From Scenedesmus sp. ARA3 (lineage: Eukaryota > Chlorophyta > Chlorophyceae > Sphaeropleales > Scenedesmaceae), in NCBI GenBank assembly GCA_004335835.1, contig RWJK01001784.1:35677-99676 (forward strand): a DNA stretch of 64,000 nucleotides, read 5' to 3'. The position numbers were made by a program, and so were the translations under genes. The notes beneath the pieces were generated by a model, which saw only the letters and a list, made by a program, of their open reading frames with translations, was not told the DNA's origin and ran no database searches. Each line of letters begins with the position of its first letter. Within the stretch, counting starts at the first letter, position 1. Positions 43,344 through 54,768 of the stretch are shown in pieces.

Positions 43344-46300
43344 GCCAATGGATGAGGACATTGCAGGTTAGCTTGATGTCTGTGGCCATGCGGTACATCA
43401 GCGGGATCTGTTGCAACGTTACAAGCAGCAGAAGGCGGTGGATGGGGGCCCAGCATATGATATCAGAGGTCTGCGGCCATGCGGTACATCAGCGGAATCT
43501 GTTGCAACGTTACAAGCAGCGGCAGGCGGCGGATGACAGCACAGCAGGTTTACTTGTTTTCTCTGTTGCTATGCGGTACATCAATGAAATTTGCTGGCAT
43601 ACTAGACCAGCTGCTGCTGCTGCAGATCGTGGGAGAACCTACACATGTTTGTGTGCCTGTGGCCGCCACAGCAGTGCTGTGCCTGCAAGCGCTAGCCGCA
43701 CACCCACACCTTTACGTCCTTCCCTTGTGCATCCTTGCCTTTGACAAAGTCCCGCCCTTTGTGCCCCAGCATAGGGATGCTGGCAGCAGCATCAAGCTCG
43801 CCCCATTGCCTCATCCATGGGGTCTGGCGCTAGCAGCAGTGAGCAGCTTACCTGGATGCATTGGACTGCTGCATCCGTGCCCTTTAGCAACTGCCGCTGC
43901 TGCTGCAAACTACATTCAGGTGTTATCCCTGAAAGTGGGAATAGTCAGCTGCAGGGCCGCACCTTCACATCTTTCCCTTGCACATGCTTGATGAAGTCCC
44001 GTCCCTTGTGCCACAGCATGGGGATGCTAGCAGCAGCATCAAGCTCCCCCATGGTCTCATCCATGGAGTCTGGCGCTGTCGACAGCTCCTCCGCTGTGAG
44101 GGGGTGGCCGCAGCCCGCAATGGCGCGGCGCGTGGTGGCGGCATCCTCAAACACGACACAGCCTGTAGTAAACATCCACGGCAACAACAAAGCACGGTGA
44201 GACAATAGCAGCCGGCGGTGGCGAGGCGCGTGGTGGCAGCATATGAACAACAAGCTGAACATAACTCATCGCACCTTGTTGTGAACACAACGTTAGATGA
44301 ACCAGCTACCGGCTCCACATTGCACCATACTCACAGCGGCGTTCGTTGATCCAGTTCACCAGTGTGGCCCGGTAGGCCTGACACTAGAAGCAGCAACGCT
44401 TTCAGCTCAAACAACTGTGTCAACTAGACCTGTGCCGGCGGCACCACAATGCACCACACTCACAGCTGGAGTCATTCAACCATTCACCAGAGAAGCTCAG
44501 ACTGGCACTAACAGCAAAAACTAAACATAACTCAATGCAACGTTAGATGAAGCAACCAGCGCCACCACAATGCGCCTCACTCACAGCTGGAGTCGTTGAT
44601 CCACTCCACCAGGCTAGGGCCGTACTCGTCAAGGCAAAAATTATCAACGCAACTTTTAACCATAACTGTACCAGCTGCACAATGTGTACCACAACAATGA
44701 GCCCACTCACAGCTGGAGTCGTTGATCCACTCCACCAGGCTAGGGCCATACTCGTCAAAGTAGGCCAGCACATCGCTGGTGCTCATCACGTCAATGCCGT
44801 ACAGGTAGATGGCAACCTCGCGGCGCGGCACGTCCTCGGGCGCGTCCTTGCGCGGCTCAAACAGGTCTGCAGGCAGTCAAATTGACAGTAGTTTGTTGGT
44901 CAAACGTTGGTCAAACGTCAGTCAAAGGCCTTGAACTGTAGATGGCAACCTCGCGGCGCGGCACGTCCTCGGGCGCGTCCTTGCGCTGCTCAAACAGGTC
45001 TGAAGGCAGTCAAGTTGACAGTAGTTTGTTGGTCAAACTTCGGTCAAAGGTCAGTCAAAGGCCTTTGACTGTAGATGACAACATGGCTGTACGGCACGTC
45101 GGCAGGCACGTCCTTGTGCGCCTCAAACAAAACTGCAGGCAAGTCAGAGGGTCAGTCAACGCTTGGTCAACGGCTGGTCAAAGGTCAGTCAAACATCCGT
45201 CAACTGTCTGTCAAGCCTATAGCGTCTTGCTGGGTACATGCAGTGCTTGCTGGTGCCCAGCAGCAACCCACCCTGCTTCTGCAGCAGCGTGTCTGGGTTG
45301 GGCTTTTCATACTTCACGCCAAACTTCCAAATGTTTTAATGATGCAAGGCATGCAGTGTGTCAACTCTCAGCAGCCGCGCACCCTGCTTCTGCAGCAGCG
45401 TGTCCGGGGTGGGCTTTTCATACTTCACGCCAAACTTCTTAGCGCGAGCTTCGCGCTTCAGATCTTCAGGGTCTGGCGCATAACTTGGTGCTTGGCGCTC
45501 CTCTGGCAGCCCAAACTTTTTTGCACGCGCGGCACGCTTTGCTATCTCCTCCTGCAATGCAACATCATTTGCATGGCAGCAGCAAATCAAAGAGGAAAGT
45601 ATACAGGGTTCGCTTGTAACCAAATTCATTGTTGACAGATGGAGCACTTGCATCTGGGTCCAGTCCTGATCTCAGGTGGCAGGCACGCCTGCTGCATAAC
45701 CGAGCACTAAACACACGACTCAGCACGACAACTAGACAGCAGTAGCGAATGTCACTGCTACAACCGCAGTGTCACTGCACGGCGCCGTACCTCAAAGGAA
45801 CAGGTCTATGCCTGTGGCAAAGCCCCCTCGCCGGAAGCGCTTCTTGCACAAATTGTTACATCATAATATGTCGACCTTTGAATGTGGTGTCACCAACATG
45901 TTACAGAGCCACACTTCACGAAACAGGAGCATGCCGGTGGCGACGCCCTTGCGCCGAAAAGTAAGGTGGCATTTTTGAATGTTACTGTTACATCCGCAGT
46001 GTCATTGATTACAAATCACATGAGCCTCACCTCAGAGAACAGGTCTATACCGGTGGCGAAGCCCTCGCGCCGGAAGCGCTCCTTGCGCGCCTCCTGAGCA
46101 AACTTGGGCAGCGCTGCGGGGTCGTGGTACTGCGTGCCGAAGCGCTCAGCGCTGGACAAAAAGAACAGGTCACAGGCACAGCAGCAGCAGGAGCAGCAGC
46201 AGCAGTACGGCTTATTCAGCAGAGCAGTGTACACATGGTAAGAGGCGTGCCTATCACGTCAGCAGCACCACGTGTCTGGTAGGGTGGTTTTCTTAGTGGT

Positions 46301-47105
46301 GTAGTGGCGGCAGGGCTGGCGGGTGCCCCCTCCTGCTGCGGCTTCTGCTGCTAATGTTGCTGCCATGAATATCTGCGAATGAACAACTGGCTGGACAATG
46401 GTGTGCGGTTGCTGGCTTTTGCTGATGCGTGCAATCCTGCTGTTGCTTGCTTGCGGTAAAGCGGGCAAGCTTTAGGTCACTGCGTATTCGAAGCATCAGC
46501 TGGGTGTGCAGGACCCTGAGCAGAAACAGCTGTGCTGGCAGATGAAGCTGAGCAGCCAATGCTGCTGCTACTGCTGTTTCCCTGATGACGTGCAAGCAGC
46601 TGCTGGTGCTGGTGCTGCTGCTGCTTCTGCTGCTAGCTTAATGCGGTGCAGCTGCTGCTGTTGTTATGGCGGGTCAGAGGTGCACTTCAACCAATACTGC
46701 AACAAGTGCACATCACCAGCCGATGCATGACAGCAGTGCTTCTACCAAACACGGCTGAGCAGCTGCTGCTACTGCTGCTGCTGCTGCTGCTGCCGCTGAT
46801 ACACTGCTGTGCAAGGTTCTGCTCTTGTTATCATATGCCAGAGGTGCACTTCACTAAACAACATGCACCAAGTGCACATAACCAGCTGTGCACCACGCAC
46901 AGCAGCAGCTCTGAGGCATGGAAAAGCTGGCAGCTGCTTTGCACACCCTGCTCAGCTTGCTGCACAGACATTTGGGAACAAACATACTACAGTTTAGACA
47001 GCTTCCAGTTGCTCACCGCTGCCTGTGCCTCTCTCGCTGTTCTTCCAGTGCAGACTTGGGCTGCTGCTCCTCCTGCTCCAGGCTGAACACGATACGCTCA
47101 GCCAT
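42065..47105 (-). CDS. Nuclear cap-binding protein subunit 3 (NCBP3) homologue
   Basis: Eight exons on the minus strand: 47105-47017, 46151-46031, 45551-45383, 44866-44711, 44162-43963, 43271-43191, 42896-42648, 42280-42065; 426 residues, phases all closing. The N-terminus has two helix-loop modules of the type RAERFGTQYHDP and ARAKKFGLPEE / ARAKKFGVKYEKP. The core is an RRM-like domain: EVAIYLYGIDVMSTSDVLAY, DEYGPSLVEWINDSSC and VVFEDAATTRRAI; human NCBP3 reads YICGVDEMSTQDVFSYF...EWLDDTSCNVVW. Next comes IPLMYRMATDLDQKDPHAEK, RSRYLWK (human LFMRFATKDDKK...YY.K), then an RG-rich stretch and an acidic tail ending SGSLSED. NCBP3 binds the mRNA cap with NCBP1 and aids export. Six of its exon ends have local duplicate copies. 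Confidence 0.85.
43288..43342 (+). repeat. (CAG)n tract in NCBP3 intron 5
   Basis: On the transcribed (minus) strand this is an 18-unit CTG run ending 17 bases before the acceptor of exon 6. Confidence 0.95.
43378..43600 (-). repeat. Three extra copies of the 5' end of NCBP3 exon 6
   Basis: The segment AACAG|ATCCCGCTGATGTACC with GCATGGCC recurs at about 43383-43413, 43477-43508 and 43566-43592, in addition to the true exon at 43271. Each retains GCAACAG before ATYCC or a weak version of it. Confidence 0.85.
43700..43850 (-). repeat. Copy of the 3' end of NCBP3 exon 5
   Basis: Mirrors 43963-44060: it encodes GELDAAASIPMLGHKGRDF and ends in a GACGTAAAG|GTGTGG donor, about 240 bases beyond the true exon end. 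Confidence 0.8.
44330..44640 (-). repeat. Three extra copies of the 3' end of NCBP3 exon 4
   Basis: Copies of GTGGAGTGGATCAACGACTC with CAGCTGTGAGTG at about 44330-44375, 44457-44495 and 44580-44632; the true one is at 44711-44760. The nearest copy is almost identical to the true end, the farther ones are more decayed. Confidence 0.85.
44940..45140 (-). repeat. Two extra copies of the 5' end of NCBP3 exon 4
   Basis: Near 44945-45005 (nearly identical: CTGTTTGAGCAGCGCAAGGA) and 45085-45135 (diverged: TTTGAGGCGCACAAGGACGT), each preceded by a TGCAG/TTCAG acceptor and by runs of TTGACC/TTTGAC motifs. Confidence 0.85.
45265..45335 (-). repeat. Copy of the 3' end of NCBP3 exon 3
   Basis: It encodes KFGVKYEKPNPDTLLQKQG with a CAGG|GTGGGT donor, repeating 45383-45450 about 118 bases away. 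Confidence 0.85.
45795..45965 (-). repeat. Two extra copies of the 3' end of NCBP3 exon 2
   Basis: Near 45797-45850 (GGCTTTGCCACAGGCATAGA) and 45912-45962 (GGCGTCGCCACCGGCATGCT); the true end is at 46031-46090. Spacing about 115-120 bases. Confidence 0.85.
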
Positions 47106-47566
47106 AGCTGCAGCTGCAGTTTGATACCTAAGTAGTTGCTATACCTATGTCAAGGCTTTCAAACGGTGCTACTGCGTGTGCACATGGCAGGATGCACTGC
47201 TGCTGCTGGAGTGCTGCTGCTGCTTTCAGTACCAACTTCTAGTTCCTTGTACACTACGATCGGCCTGGATGCATCATCTCCGGATTTGATGCTTGTAGGA
47301 AAGCGGGGACTCGGCATAAGACAGCTCACGAGTGACAATGAATGGGAACCGAGCAGGCAGGACAACATGACACCAGGGGCGATTACGGGGACAACAGCAA
47401 CTACTCAACAGCCTGTTACCTGTATTCAATTTATCTGATTGATCTCAAACTTTTGTCAATAGCCGCACGTCTAACTGCAATCCGCAGATCAGAACTTGGC
47501 CGACTGCCTGTCACTCAGTCTGCACTTTGCAGCACCCGAGTCTGCGACTTAGGAACAGCTGACACA
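47106..47566. promoter_or_regulatory. Divergent intergenic region between NCBP3 and NAA10
   Basis: 461 bases between outward-facing starts. No recognisable element is visible; a weak tandem of GCTGCTGCTG is near 47195-47225. Confidence 0.4.
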
Positions 47567-50148
47567 ATGGTTTGCATCCGGCCAGCCACCATCGACGACC
47601 TGCTGCAGATGCAGAGATGCAACCTGCTGTGGTGAGCACAGCAGCAGGCTGGCACAGCAGCACTCTGCTGCACCGGCAGCTGTACTTCTGATGCTGCCAG
47701 CGTCTGAGGCTGCAGAGGTCAGCAGTCTTGAAAGAAACAGCACAATGCTTGATTTTGTGTCCTGAACGTGTCTGCTGCAGCCTGCCTGAGAACTACCAGC
47801 TAAAGGTGAGGCGCGGCGTCGTGCGATCAGCAGCATCTACACCACGGCTGCATCTGATCAATCTTGCTGCTCAGCTCTTCAATTAGGCATGATGCTGGCA
47901 CTAGAAACACATTTGTTTGCATTGAGCACTGCATACTTCGGCTAATAGCTAGACAGCATGTGCTGATGCGTACGTCTCAGTGTGCAACCAGCCTGAGGCT
48001 CCGCAGCTGCAGCCATCACGCACCGGCGGCAGCGCTGTTTGATGTCACCTGCTGCCTCCTGCGTCTGCTGCTGCTTCGTGATCATCGCCATAACTTTGGG
48101 CCTGCTGCTTGTTCCTGGTGCTTGCTTCCGTGCAGTACTACTTCTACCACATCCTGTCATGGCCGCAGCTGCTGCATGTAGCGGAGGACTACAACGGCAA
48201 GATTGTGGGATACGTGCTAGCCAAGATGTGAGCAAGCAGCTGCGGTGTTTTTGAACTGCGTGTGATGCAAAGCAGCAGTGGTGCAAAATATGCCAGCAGC
48301 TGGTGTGCGTGCCCCGCCTGGTGCAGGGACGTGTGGATGTATGGGGCACAAATTTGTTTTGGCAGCAGGGGCTTTACTCATACCTGCGCAGCGCCACACC
48401 ATGCAGTGACTTTGACATGATTGTACTGTGCCTGTATCACCAGATACATGTACATGTACAGTGCGGTAAGGAACAACTGCCTCTAGCTGGTGCATGTGCA
48501 CAGTCTCATGTGCTTGGTGGTGTTGTGTTTCTCTGTGTGGCTGCATGGAGGAGGAGGCAGCAGACCCTGTGCAGCTGTATATCTAGGCAATGCTCTTGTG
48601 TCCTGTGGTNNNNNNNNNNNNNNNNNNNNNNNNNNNNNNNNNNNNNNNNNNNNNNNNNNNNNNNNNNNNNNNNNNNNNNNNNNNNNNNNNNNNNNNNNNN
48701 NNNNNNNNNNNNNNNNNNNNNNNNNNNNNNNNNNNNNNNNNNNNNNNNNNNNNNNNNNNNNNNNNNNNNNNNNNNNNNNNNNGCAGGGAGGAGGAGGCAG
48801 CAGACCCTGTGCAGCTGTGTAGTTAGACAGTGCTCATGTGTCTTGCGGCGCGCTGCTGCTCTATGTGCATGTTTGCAGGGAGGAGGAGGCAGCCGACCCT
48901 GTGCACGGCCACATCACCTCACTGGCTGTGGCGCGCACGCACCGCAAGATGGGCATCGCAGCGAAGCTGATGTCAGCAACACGTGAGCAGCAGCACCAGC
49001 AGCAGTAGCAGCAGCAGCAGCAGTGTTGGCATGGTTCTGGGTACCCAGCAGCAGGAGCAGCAGCAGCAGCAACAGCAGGATTTGTTATGCCATATGCAAG
49101 CTGCAGCTGTTTAGGTATGTTGAATGCAGCATGGCTTTGCCGTCATGTGTCTGGTGCTTGCCAGCATTGCCTCATTGCCGCACACCTCCACGTTGGGGAT
49201 TGATGGCTTGTACCGCAAGTTCTGGCAGAACCACGCTAAACTCAAACGGAACCCAGCACCACACAGACAAGACGATGGCGGAGGTGATTGAGATAGAATT
49301 TGACAAGCCTTCTTCTGCTGTTGTTTTCCTCTGACGCTTGCACGCCGCAAAGTAAAACCATCGCCGCCACATAGACAACGCCATGGAGGAGGTGTTGGGA
49401 TAGCCACTTTCTTAGCGTTCCTTTCTCACTGCTGCTGCCTCCTGCTGTCTCCTGCTGCAACCCTGTGCCGCCACACAGACAAGGCCATGGAGGAGGTGTT
49501 TGGTGCGGAGTATGTGTCGCTGCACGTGCGCGTGTCCAACAAGGGCGCCATCCACCTGTACACAGAGACACTGGGCTACCAGTGAGTGCATGCTTCTTAT
49601 TGAGATGTTGTGACCCAAATAACAACGATTCAAGCCATTGAATGTGTGCTCAGATCTTGTAGTCGGCATGTGTTGAATTCCACATTGCACATACTTGGTG
49701 AGGGAAGCATGTTGCTGTCCAGATGGACCAGCCTGTCGCTGCTTCTGGTGTTCAACAACACTGTCGAGTTGGCAGGGAAGGGCAAGTGCAGCAGTTGATG
49801 TGCAAGTTGGAAGCACTGGATGCAGCAGCAACATAAGCATGCGTTTGGTGCGAGATATCTGGCTGCACGCATGCACAACAGCCTTGTGTTTTCATTCTAG
49901 ATTGTGCGCACTCGCTTCATGGTTGCAGGATACAAGACGTGGAGGCCAAGTACTATGCCAATGGGGAGGATGCATACGAGATGCGAAAGTACTTCAACGC
50001 AGCAGCAGCAGCCGCAGCCAAGCGGCGGGGCAAGGGCCGCGCAGCAGCACTGTCTGACAGCGGAGCAGGCAGCGGCAGCAAGGCAGAGCAGCAGCCGGCA
50101 GCAGCAGCAGAAGCAGAGAGCAGCAAGGCAGTGGCAGTCAGTAGCTAG
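47567..50148 (+). CDS. N-alpha-acetyltransferase 10 (NAA10/ARD1), NatA catalytic subunit
   Basis: Six exons: 47567-47631, 47781-47805, 48136-48227, 48879-48982, 49479-49581, 49929-50148; 202 residues. It follows NAA10 almost residue for residue: [73 protein letters not shown] (acetyl-CoA motif R-K-M-G-I-A at 83-88), [38 protein letters not shown] and MRKYF. NatA acetylates the N-termini of about 40 percent of eukaryotic proteins after Met removal, on the ribosome with NAA15. The C-terminal tail is Ala/Gly/Ser-rich. Exons 4 and 5 are preceded by decayed copies of their own starts, one interrupted by 173 Ns. Confidence 0.95.
48545..48878 (+). repeat. Copies of the 5' end of NAA10 exon 4, with assembly gap
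   Basis: GAGGAGGAGGCAGCAGACCC, TGTGCAGCTG appears at about 48548-48580 and 48787-48820 before the true exon at 48879; the interval 48610-48782 is N, so more copies may be hidden. The upstream copies replace CACGGCC by CAGCTGT. Confidence 0.85.
49245..49405 (+). repeat. Two decayed copies of the 5' end of NAA10 exon 5
   Basis: CACACAGACAAGACGATGG and CGGAGGTG at 49260-49285, and CACATAGACAACGCCATGG plus AGGAGGTGTT at 49368-49401. The true acceptor and start (CACACAG|ACAAGGCCATGG) are at 49472-49490. Spacing about 105 bases. Confidence 0.85.
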
Positions 50149-51055
50149 CTGCAGTGTCAATGCAGTGTCATACGAAGGGTTGGGTAGGGTAGCACCGTGG
50201 CAGCACATAACAAGAGCTTGTTGTTGTGCTGAGTACTGGTTGTGCTGTGCTTGACGTGCTGTAGCTTTCGCAGTGACTGCCTCAGTGCATGCAGCAGATG
50301 GTACTGCCTGTGCCAGTCACACAATGGCGTGTGCGGTCGGCCGTGAGCATGTCCGTGAAACAATGTTTTTGTGTTGGCGACATGCCCTGTCAGGCAGGAC
50401 GTTCAACTGCTAACTCCGTATACGTCACCTGTCAGGCCTGGGCACCACCAGACGCGTGTGTACTGTGCGACCAATGTTTGCTGCTGCGGTCGACCCTGTC
50501 ATCCAATGTTGTTTTGCATATTTTCAGGTTGAGTTGGGCTCTAGCTCAGCAGCACCCATCAACAGAGGCTGAATCATTCGCCTGGTGGGCTTCAGTCAGG
50601 TCAACAGACGGTCCGCGGCCATCTGGGCCCTGTGCCACTGGTGACCTGCAGGTATCGTCAAAACTTGTAAGTCTCATGATTAAAAAACAAACATTTTGTT
50701 GGTTGGTGGCCACGCTTGTCGCGTACGCTCCCCAGGGTTCACGCTCCCGAGGCAAGCACATTATTTCGACCACTACAAGGCACGAGATCAAAGCTTTCTT
50801 TTGTTGGTGGGCAGAGCAATTGATCTTAAGCCCGGTGCAGGCAGTATATGCACACGATTGAATGTTCACTTTTTGGAATGCAGGCAGCCTGCTGCTGGTG
50901 CTTGGATTGCCGCCCAACTCGAAGTTAAAAGCATGGGATACAGCCTTGAAGACCCCAACCTAGCCTCGGTCTGCATTCCTGGCCTCTGCTTGTTCTTCCG
51001 AATACTGCTGCATGCTGTGCTCAGCTGGACGAGCATAGTGAAGAAGCATAGCGGG
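50149..51055. other. Intergenic region between NAA10 and the F-box/LRR gene
   Basis: No gene is supported. An open frame that runs into the F-box exon extends upstream as far as 50696, so the F-box protein could begin earlier than I place it. Confidence 0.45.
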
Positions 51056-54000
51056 ATGTGGGCTCTAGACTGGATCACAGCTGCAGCGCCTGGCCTACAT
51101 GGCCTTCCTGCTATAGCAGCACGAACCCGACACTCTGCCCACCCTGGCCACGCAGCGTCTCGGCGCTCACCACCACGGCAACTGCTCCAGGTGGGAGCCA
51201 GCGCTCTTTTGGGCGCTGCCGACACTGCTGCATGTAGACTTGGGACAGTTACGGTTGCTTGCGTGGCCTGTCAGCCCGCCCTCTCTTCAGGCTGGCTGGG
51301 ATCTTGCTCAATCTGCACGATCAGGCCGTGGGGCTGCCAGCATCGGATGCACGCAAACGTATTACTACTGTTTAGTTGAGCGTGGAGGGCAATGGCAGCA
51401 CCTGGCTGTCCATTACAGCATGTACCGCATGCCGCTTCTGTCAGCAGCTCCCAACACAGACGCACCCTATCTACGGTTTGCGCCGTGCCTCGTTGTACCT
51501 TCACACACACACACATTTTAAACCAATCGTATCTCCTTCGTTTTTTCTGCCGCCAACAGATGCTGGGCAGCTACCTGGAGCCAGCCGATGTAGCAGCAGC
51601 GCGCCTGGTGTGCAAGGACTGGCGCGAGCTGCTGTCCGCGCAGGTGCAGCGCATGCAGCTGCCGCCCTGCCTCTGGCAGCAGCTGGCCCCAGGGCAGCTC
51701 CTGCAGCTGCACCAGCTGCTGCGCGTGTTCAAACACTTGCAGGAAGTGCGGCTCGCCCTGCCGCAAAACGAGCCCCAGAATCAAACCTGCAACGCCTGGG
51801 TGCTGGCCCGAGCAATGGACACCTCCCGTGCGCACCTGCCGATGCTACAGCGCCTGGAGCTTGCAGGAATCCTGCAGCCCGCACACTGGCGTGCAGCACT
51901 CGACGGTATGCAGTGCCTTGCGCCGCAGCTGCGCGGCCTGACCCTCTCAGACATCTGCTGGCCGCCGCCGGCCAGCCTGCACCAGTTCAACACACTTACC
52001 GCACTGCAGCGCCTCACTATCCGCAGCCCGCACTTTAGCCGGCTGGAGGCGGCACATCTGGCGGCTATTGCAGGGCTCACGCAGCTGCAGGAGCTGGGGC
52101 TGTGCTTCAGGACTGTTGAGGGCAGCGCGCATGCGCCGCTGAGCTTGGATCCGCTGGCCGCATTAGTGCGGCTGACATCACTGGACGTGCAGTACACCGG
52201 TGAGATTATGCTTGCAGCTGGTGGTGTGGCATGGCACGTGCTTGAGTTGAGCAGCAGTGGTTGGGCCGGCAGCTGCAGGTAGCATTGACTTGGCAGTGCT
52301 GAGCACTGCGGGATGACCAAGCAGGAAGAGTTTGAGCATATTAGCTTCACAGTCGCTGGATCGTGCTGTGGAGCCGTGCACAGCTGCTTGCAGCCATTGC
52401 GCGCAGCTGCTCTGCTGCAAGCTAGCATTTGGTTAGCACGTGTGTCAGGGCTCAGCACATGCCAGGGTCAAAGTGGTGCATGGCACTCAAATCTTATTGC
52501 TGCTGGCTCCCTGCACTGTCCTCCTGCAGGCTTGCTGGAGCTTGCATCAGCAGTCGTGTTCTGCGGGCCCCGAGCACATGTCCTGCTCTATAAAACCGAA
52601 CTGCTGATTCATGCTTTTTCATCAACAAATTCATAAATCACGCTGCTGGCTTCCTATTTCCGTTGCTGGAATCATCACCCTGCAGGAACCAACCGTTGAT
52701 TCCGGGCTCTTCATCAACAAACTGAACAAATTCCGCTGCTGGCTTCTAAACCTTTTCTACTGCTGCATTCATTACCCTGCAGGGTTGCTGGAGCTCGCAT
52801 CAGCAGTCGTGTTCTGCGGGCCCCGAGCACTCTGCCGCTTCAGCAGCCTCGTGCGCATGCGCGTGAGCCTCGTGCCAGTGCCCTGCCTCACCAGCCTTGC
52901 AGCGCTTCCGCAGCTGCGCCAGCTCACCCTACAGCAATCTCAGCCAGTCAGCGGCCCGCAGTGCAATAGTTTGGCCAGCTGCCGGCGGCTGCATAGCCTC
53001 GCGCTCAGCAGTGTGCAGTGGGCAGACATTCAGAAGCTGGCGCCGCTGACTAATCTGCAGAGCTTAGCCGTGCAGATCCATCAGCCGGTGCGAGGGACGC
53101 TGCCGGCCGCAGCAGCAGGCAGGCAGCTGCTGCAGCTGAAGCAGCTGCGCAGCCTGCGCAGCTTGACGCTCAAAGGGCAGTGCGAGCTGTCAACGGAGCT
53201 GCTGCTGCAGCTGGCGAGGTGCTGGGGCAGCATGACGCAGCTGGACCTGTGCTGTAACATGCCGGATGGCACGCTGGGGCTGCAGCAGTTCTCCGCGCTG
53301 CGCAGCTTGCGCGTGCAGCCGTACAAGTGGGACGGTGAGTGGCCCACTCCTTGGTTGTTGTTGTGGTGTGTTTGTTGTGATGTTTGAGCTGTTTGAGCTG
53401 GACCACAAAGTAGTTTGTATGCAGTGCATGTGTAGCGCCAAGCTGTGTGTGCAGCAGCTCGTGCGCGACCAATGAGTTGGAGATTGTGCTGCCCAGCTAA
53501 CCAACGCCCTGCATCCGCCAGCTGACCCTAACACCGTCTGTTGTGTTGCTGTGTTTCCCGCCTGCAGTGTGGAGCAGCGACCCTCCTGTGCTGCTGTACC
53601 CCTCCCTGCTGCCTCCCTCCCTCACTTCCCTGGAGGCCTTGGATGTGTGGTGCATGGAGCAGCTGCCTGCAAGCACCTGCTTTGGCAACAGCAGCAGCAG
53701 CAGCAGTATGCGGCACAGCAGCAGCTACTGCAGCTTCTCAGGGCTCTGCACACGCCTGTCGAGCGTCGGCAGCAACCTGTGCAACCTCGCCGCCAGCAGC
53801 AGCAGCATTGAGGACATGGCAGCAGCAGCAGCAACTGCAGCAGTGATAGCAGGCGCAGATGCAGAGGTGCTCATCTCACTGGCTCCTGCAGGATGCTGCC
53901 ACCGCCGCACAGCAAGCAGCGAGGCAGCCGCATGCCTTCAGCTGCAGCCGCAAAACCCACAAGACCAACACTTGCAGCAGCAGCAGCAGCAGGACGGCTC

Positions 54001-54568
54001 GGACCCCCAGGACGTGCTGCTGCTGCGCACGCCGCACCTGCAGCGCCTAATACTACGCAGCACCAGCCCCTGCGCTGAGCGGCGGCTCGCCATGCCAGAC
54101 TTAAGCTTATGCAGCAGCCTAGAGTCCCTGGAGCTGCACCACTCGCAGCTCAACCAGTGCCACCTGGCACACATTGCAGCATCCTGCCCCTGCAGCCTGC
54201 GCAGCTTGAAGCTTGTGGCGGTTGATGACTCAGCGCGCATCAGGGCCAGCGGTTTGACCATCTTGACCAAACTAACAGTCCTCACGCAGCTCTCGATCCA
54301 TGCGCATGAGCGCGCCATCAACAAGAACGTGCGGAGGGCTATCTCCAGCATGTCGCAGCTAAGGAGTCTGACGCTGCTCACGAGCCCAGACTACCCTACT
54401 AGCTTTGCACGCAGCTTGGCTTGCCTCACGCAGCTGAGCAATCTGGTGGTGCTGCGGGTGGGGTTAGGGTTTGGGGCGTTGGATGCGCTGAGGAGGCTGG
54501 GCAGCCAGGTGGGGCGCGCGCTGCCGCACTGCAGCTACCAGATGCTGACTGATACGTGTGTGGACTGA
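51056..54568 (+). CDS. F-box and leucine-rich-repeat protein
   Basis: Four exons: about 51056-51190, 51560-52199, 52783-53334, 53568-54568; about 775 residues. The first junction joins SPPRQLLQ to MLGSYLEPADVAAARLVCK and DWRELLSAQ, which together make an F-box (compare LP.ELL..IL.YL...D....R.VCK.WR). The rest is a series of leucine-rich repeats: LPMLQRLELAG, LRGLTLSDI, LTALQRLTIRS, LTQLQELGLCF, LVRLTSLDVQYT, LPQLRQLTLQQ, LTNLQSLAVQI, LRSLRSLTLKG, MTQLDLCC, FSALRSLRVQ, LTSLEALDVWCM, LQRLILRS, LESLELHHS, LRSLKLVAV, LTVLTQLSIHA, LRSLTLLT, LTQLSNLVVLRV. Gln/Ser-rich insertions interrupt exon 4. Such proteins recruit substrates to SCF ubiquitin ligases. The start Met is uncertain; the exon 1 assignment rests on the F-box fit. 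Confidence 0.75.
52526..52585 (+). repeat. Decoy copy of the 5' end of F-box/LRR exon 3
   Basis: CTGCAGGCTTGCTGGAGCTT and GCATCAGCAGTCGTGTTCTG repeat the true acceptor and exon start at 52777-52835 about 258 bases upstream. Between them lies a further duplication of intron sequence (TTCATCAACAAA near 52618 and 52710). Confidence 0.85.
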
Positions 54569-54597
54569 GTGAGGCGGTGTTGGATTAAGAGGCAGGC

Positions 54598-54760
54598 AGC
54601 TGGTGCGGCAGCCAGGTGTCGCACTGCAGCTATCAGATGCCGATGGACACCTGCACCGGCTGAGTGCTATTGTGTGTGGGGGGAGGGCAGGAGGCAGGTG
54701 CAGCGGTCTGGTGTCGCACTGCATCTACCAGATGCTGACAGACACCTGCACCGGCTGAGT
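54598..54760 (+). repeat. Two extra copies of the F-box/LRR terminal coding end
   Basis: The last codons (CACTGCAGCTACCAGATGCT, GACTGATACGTGTGTGGACTGA) recur at about 54598-54663 and 54695-54759, each ending in an in-frame CACCGGCTGAGT stop. They lie past the stop at 54566-54568. Confidence 0.85.
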
Positions 54761-54768
54761 GGTTTTTC

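Noticed and set aside
50696..51055. Upstream extension of the F-box/LRR protein to the Met at 50696
   Set aside because: The added residues have no F-box or LRR character and the frame looks random. I kept the nearer Met at 51056, with doubt recorded.
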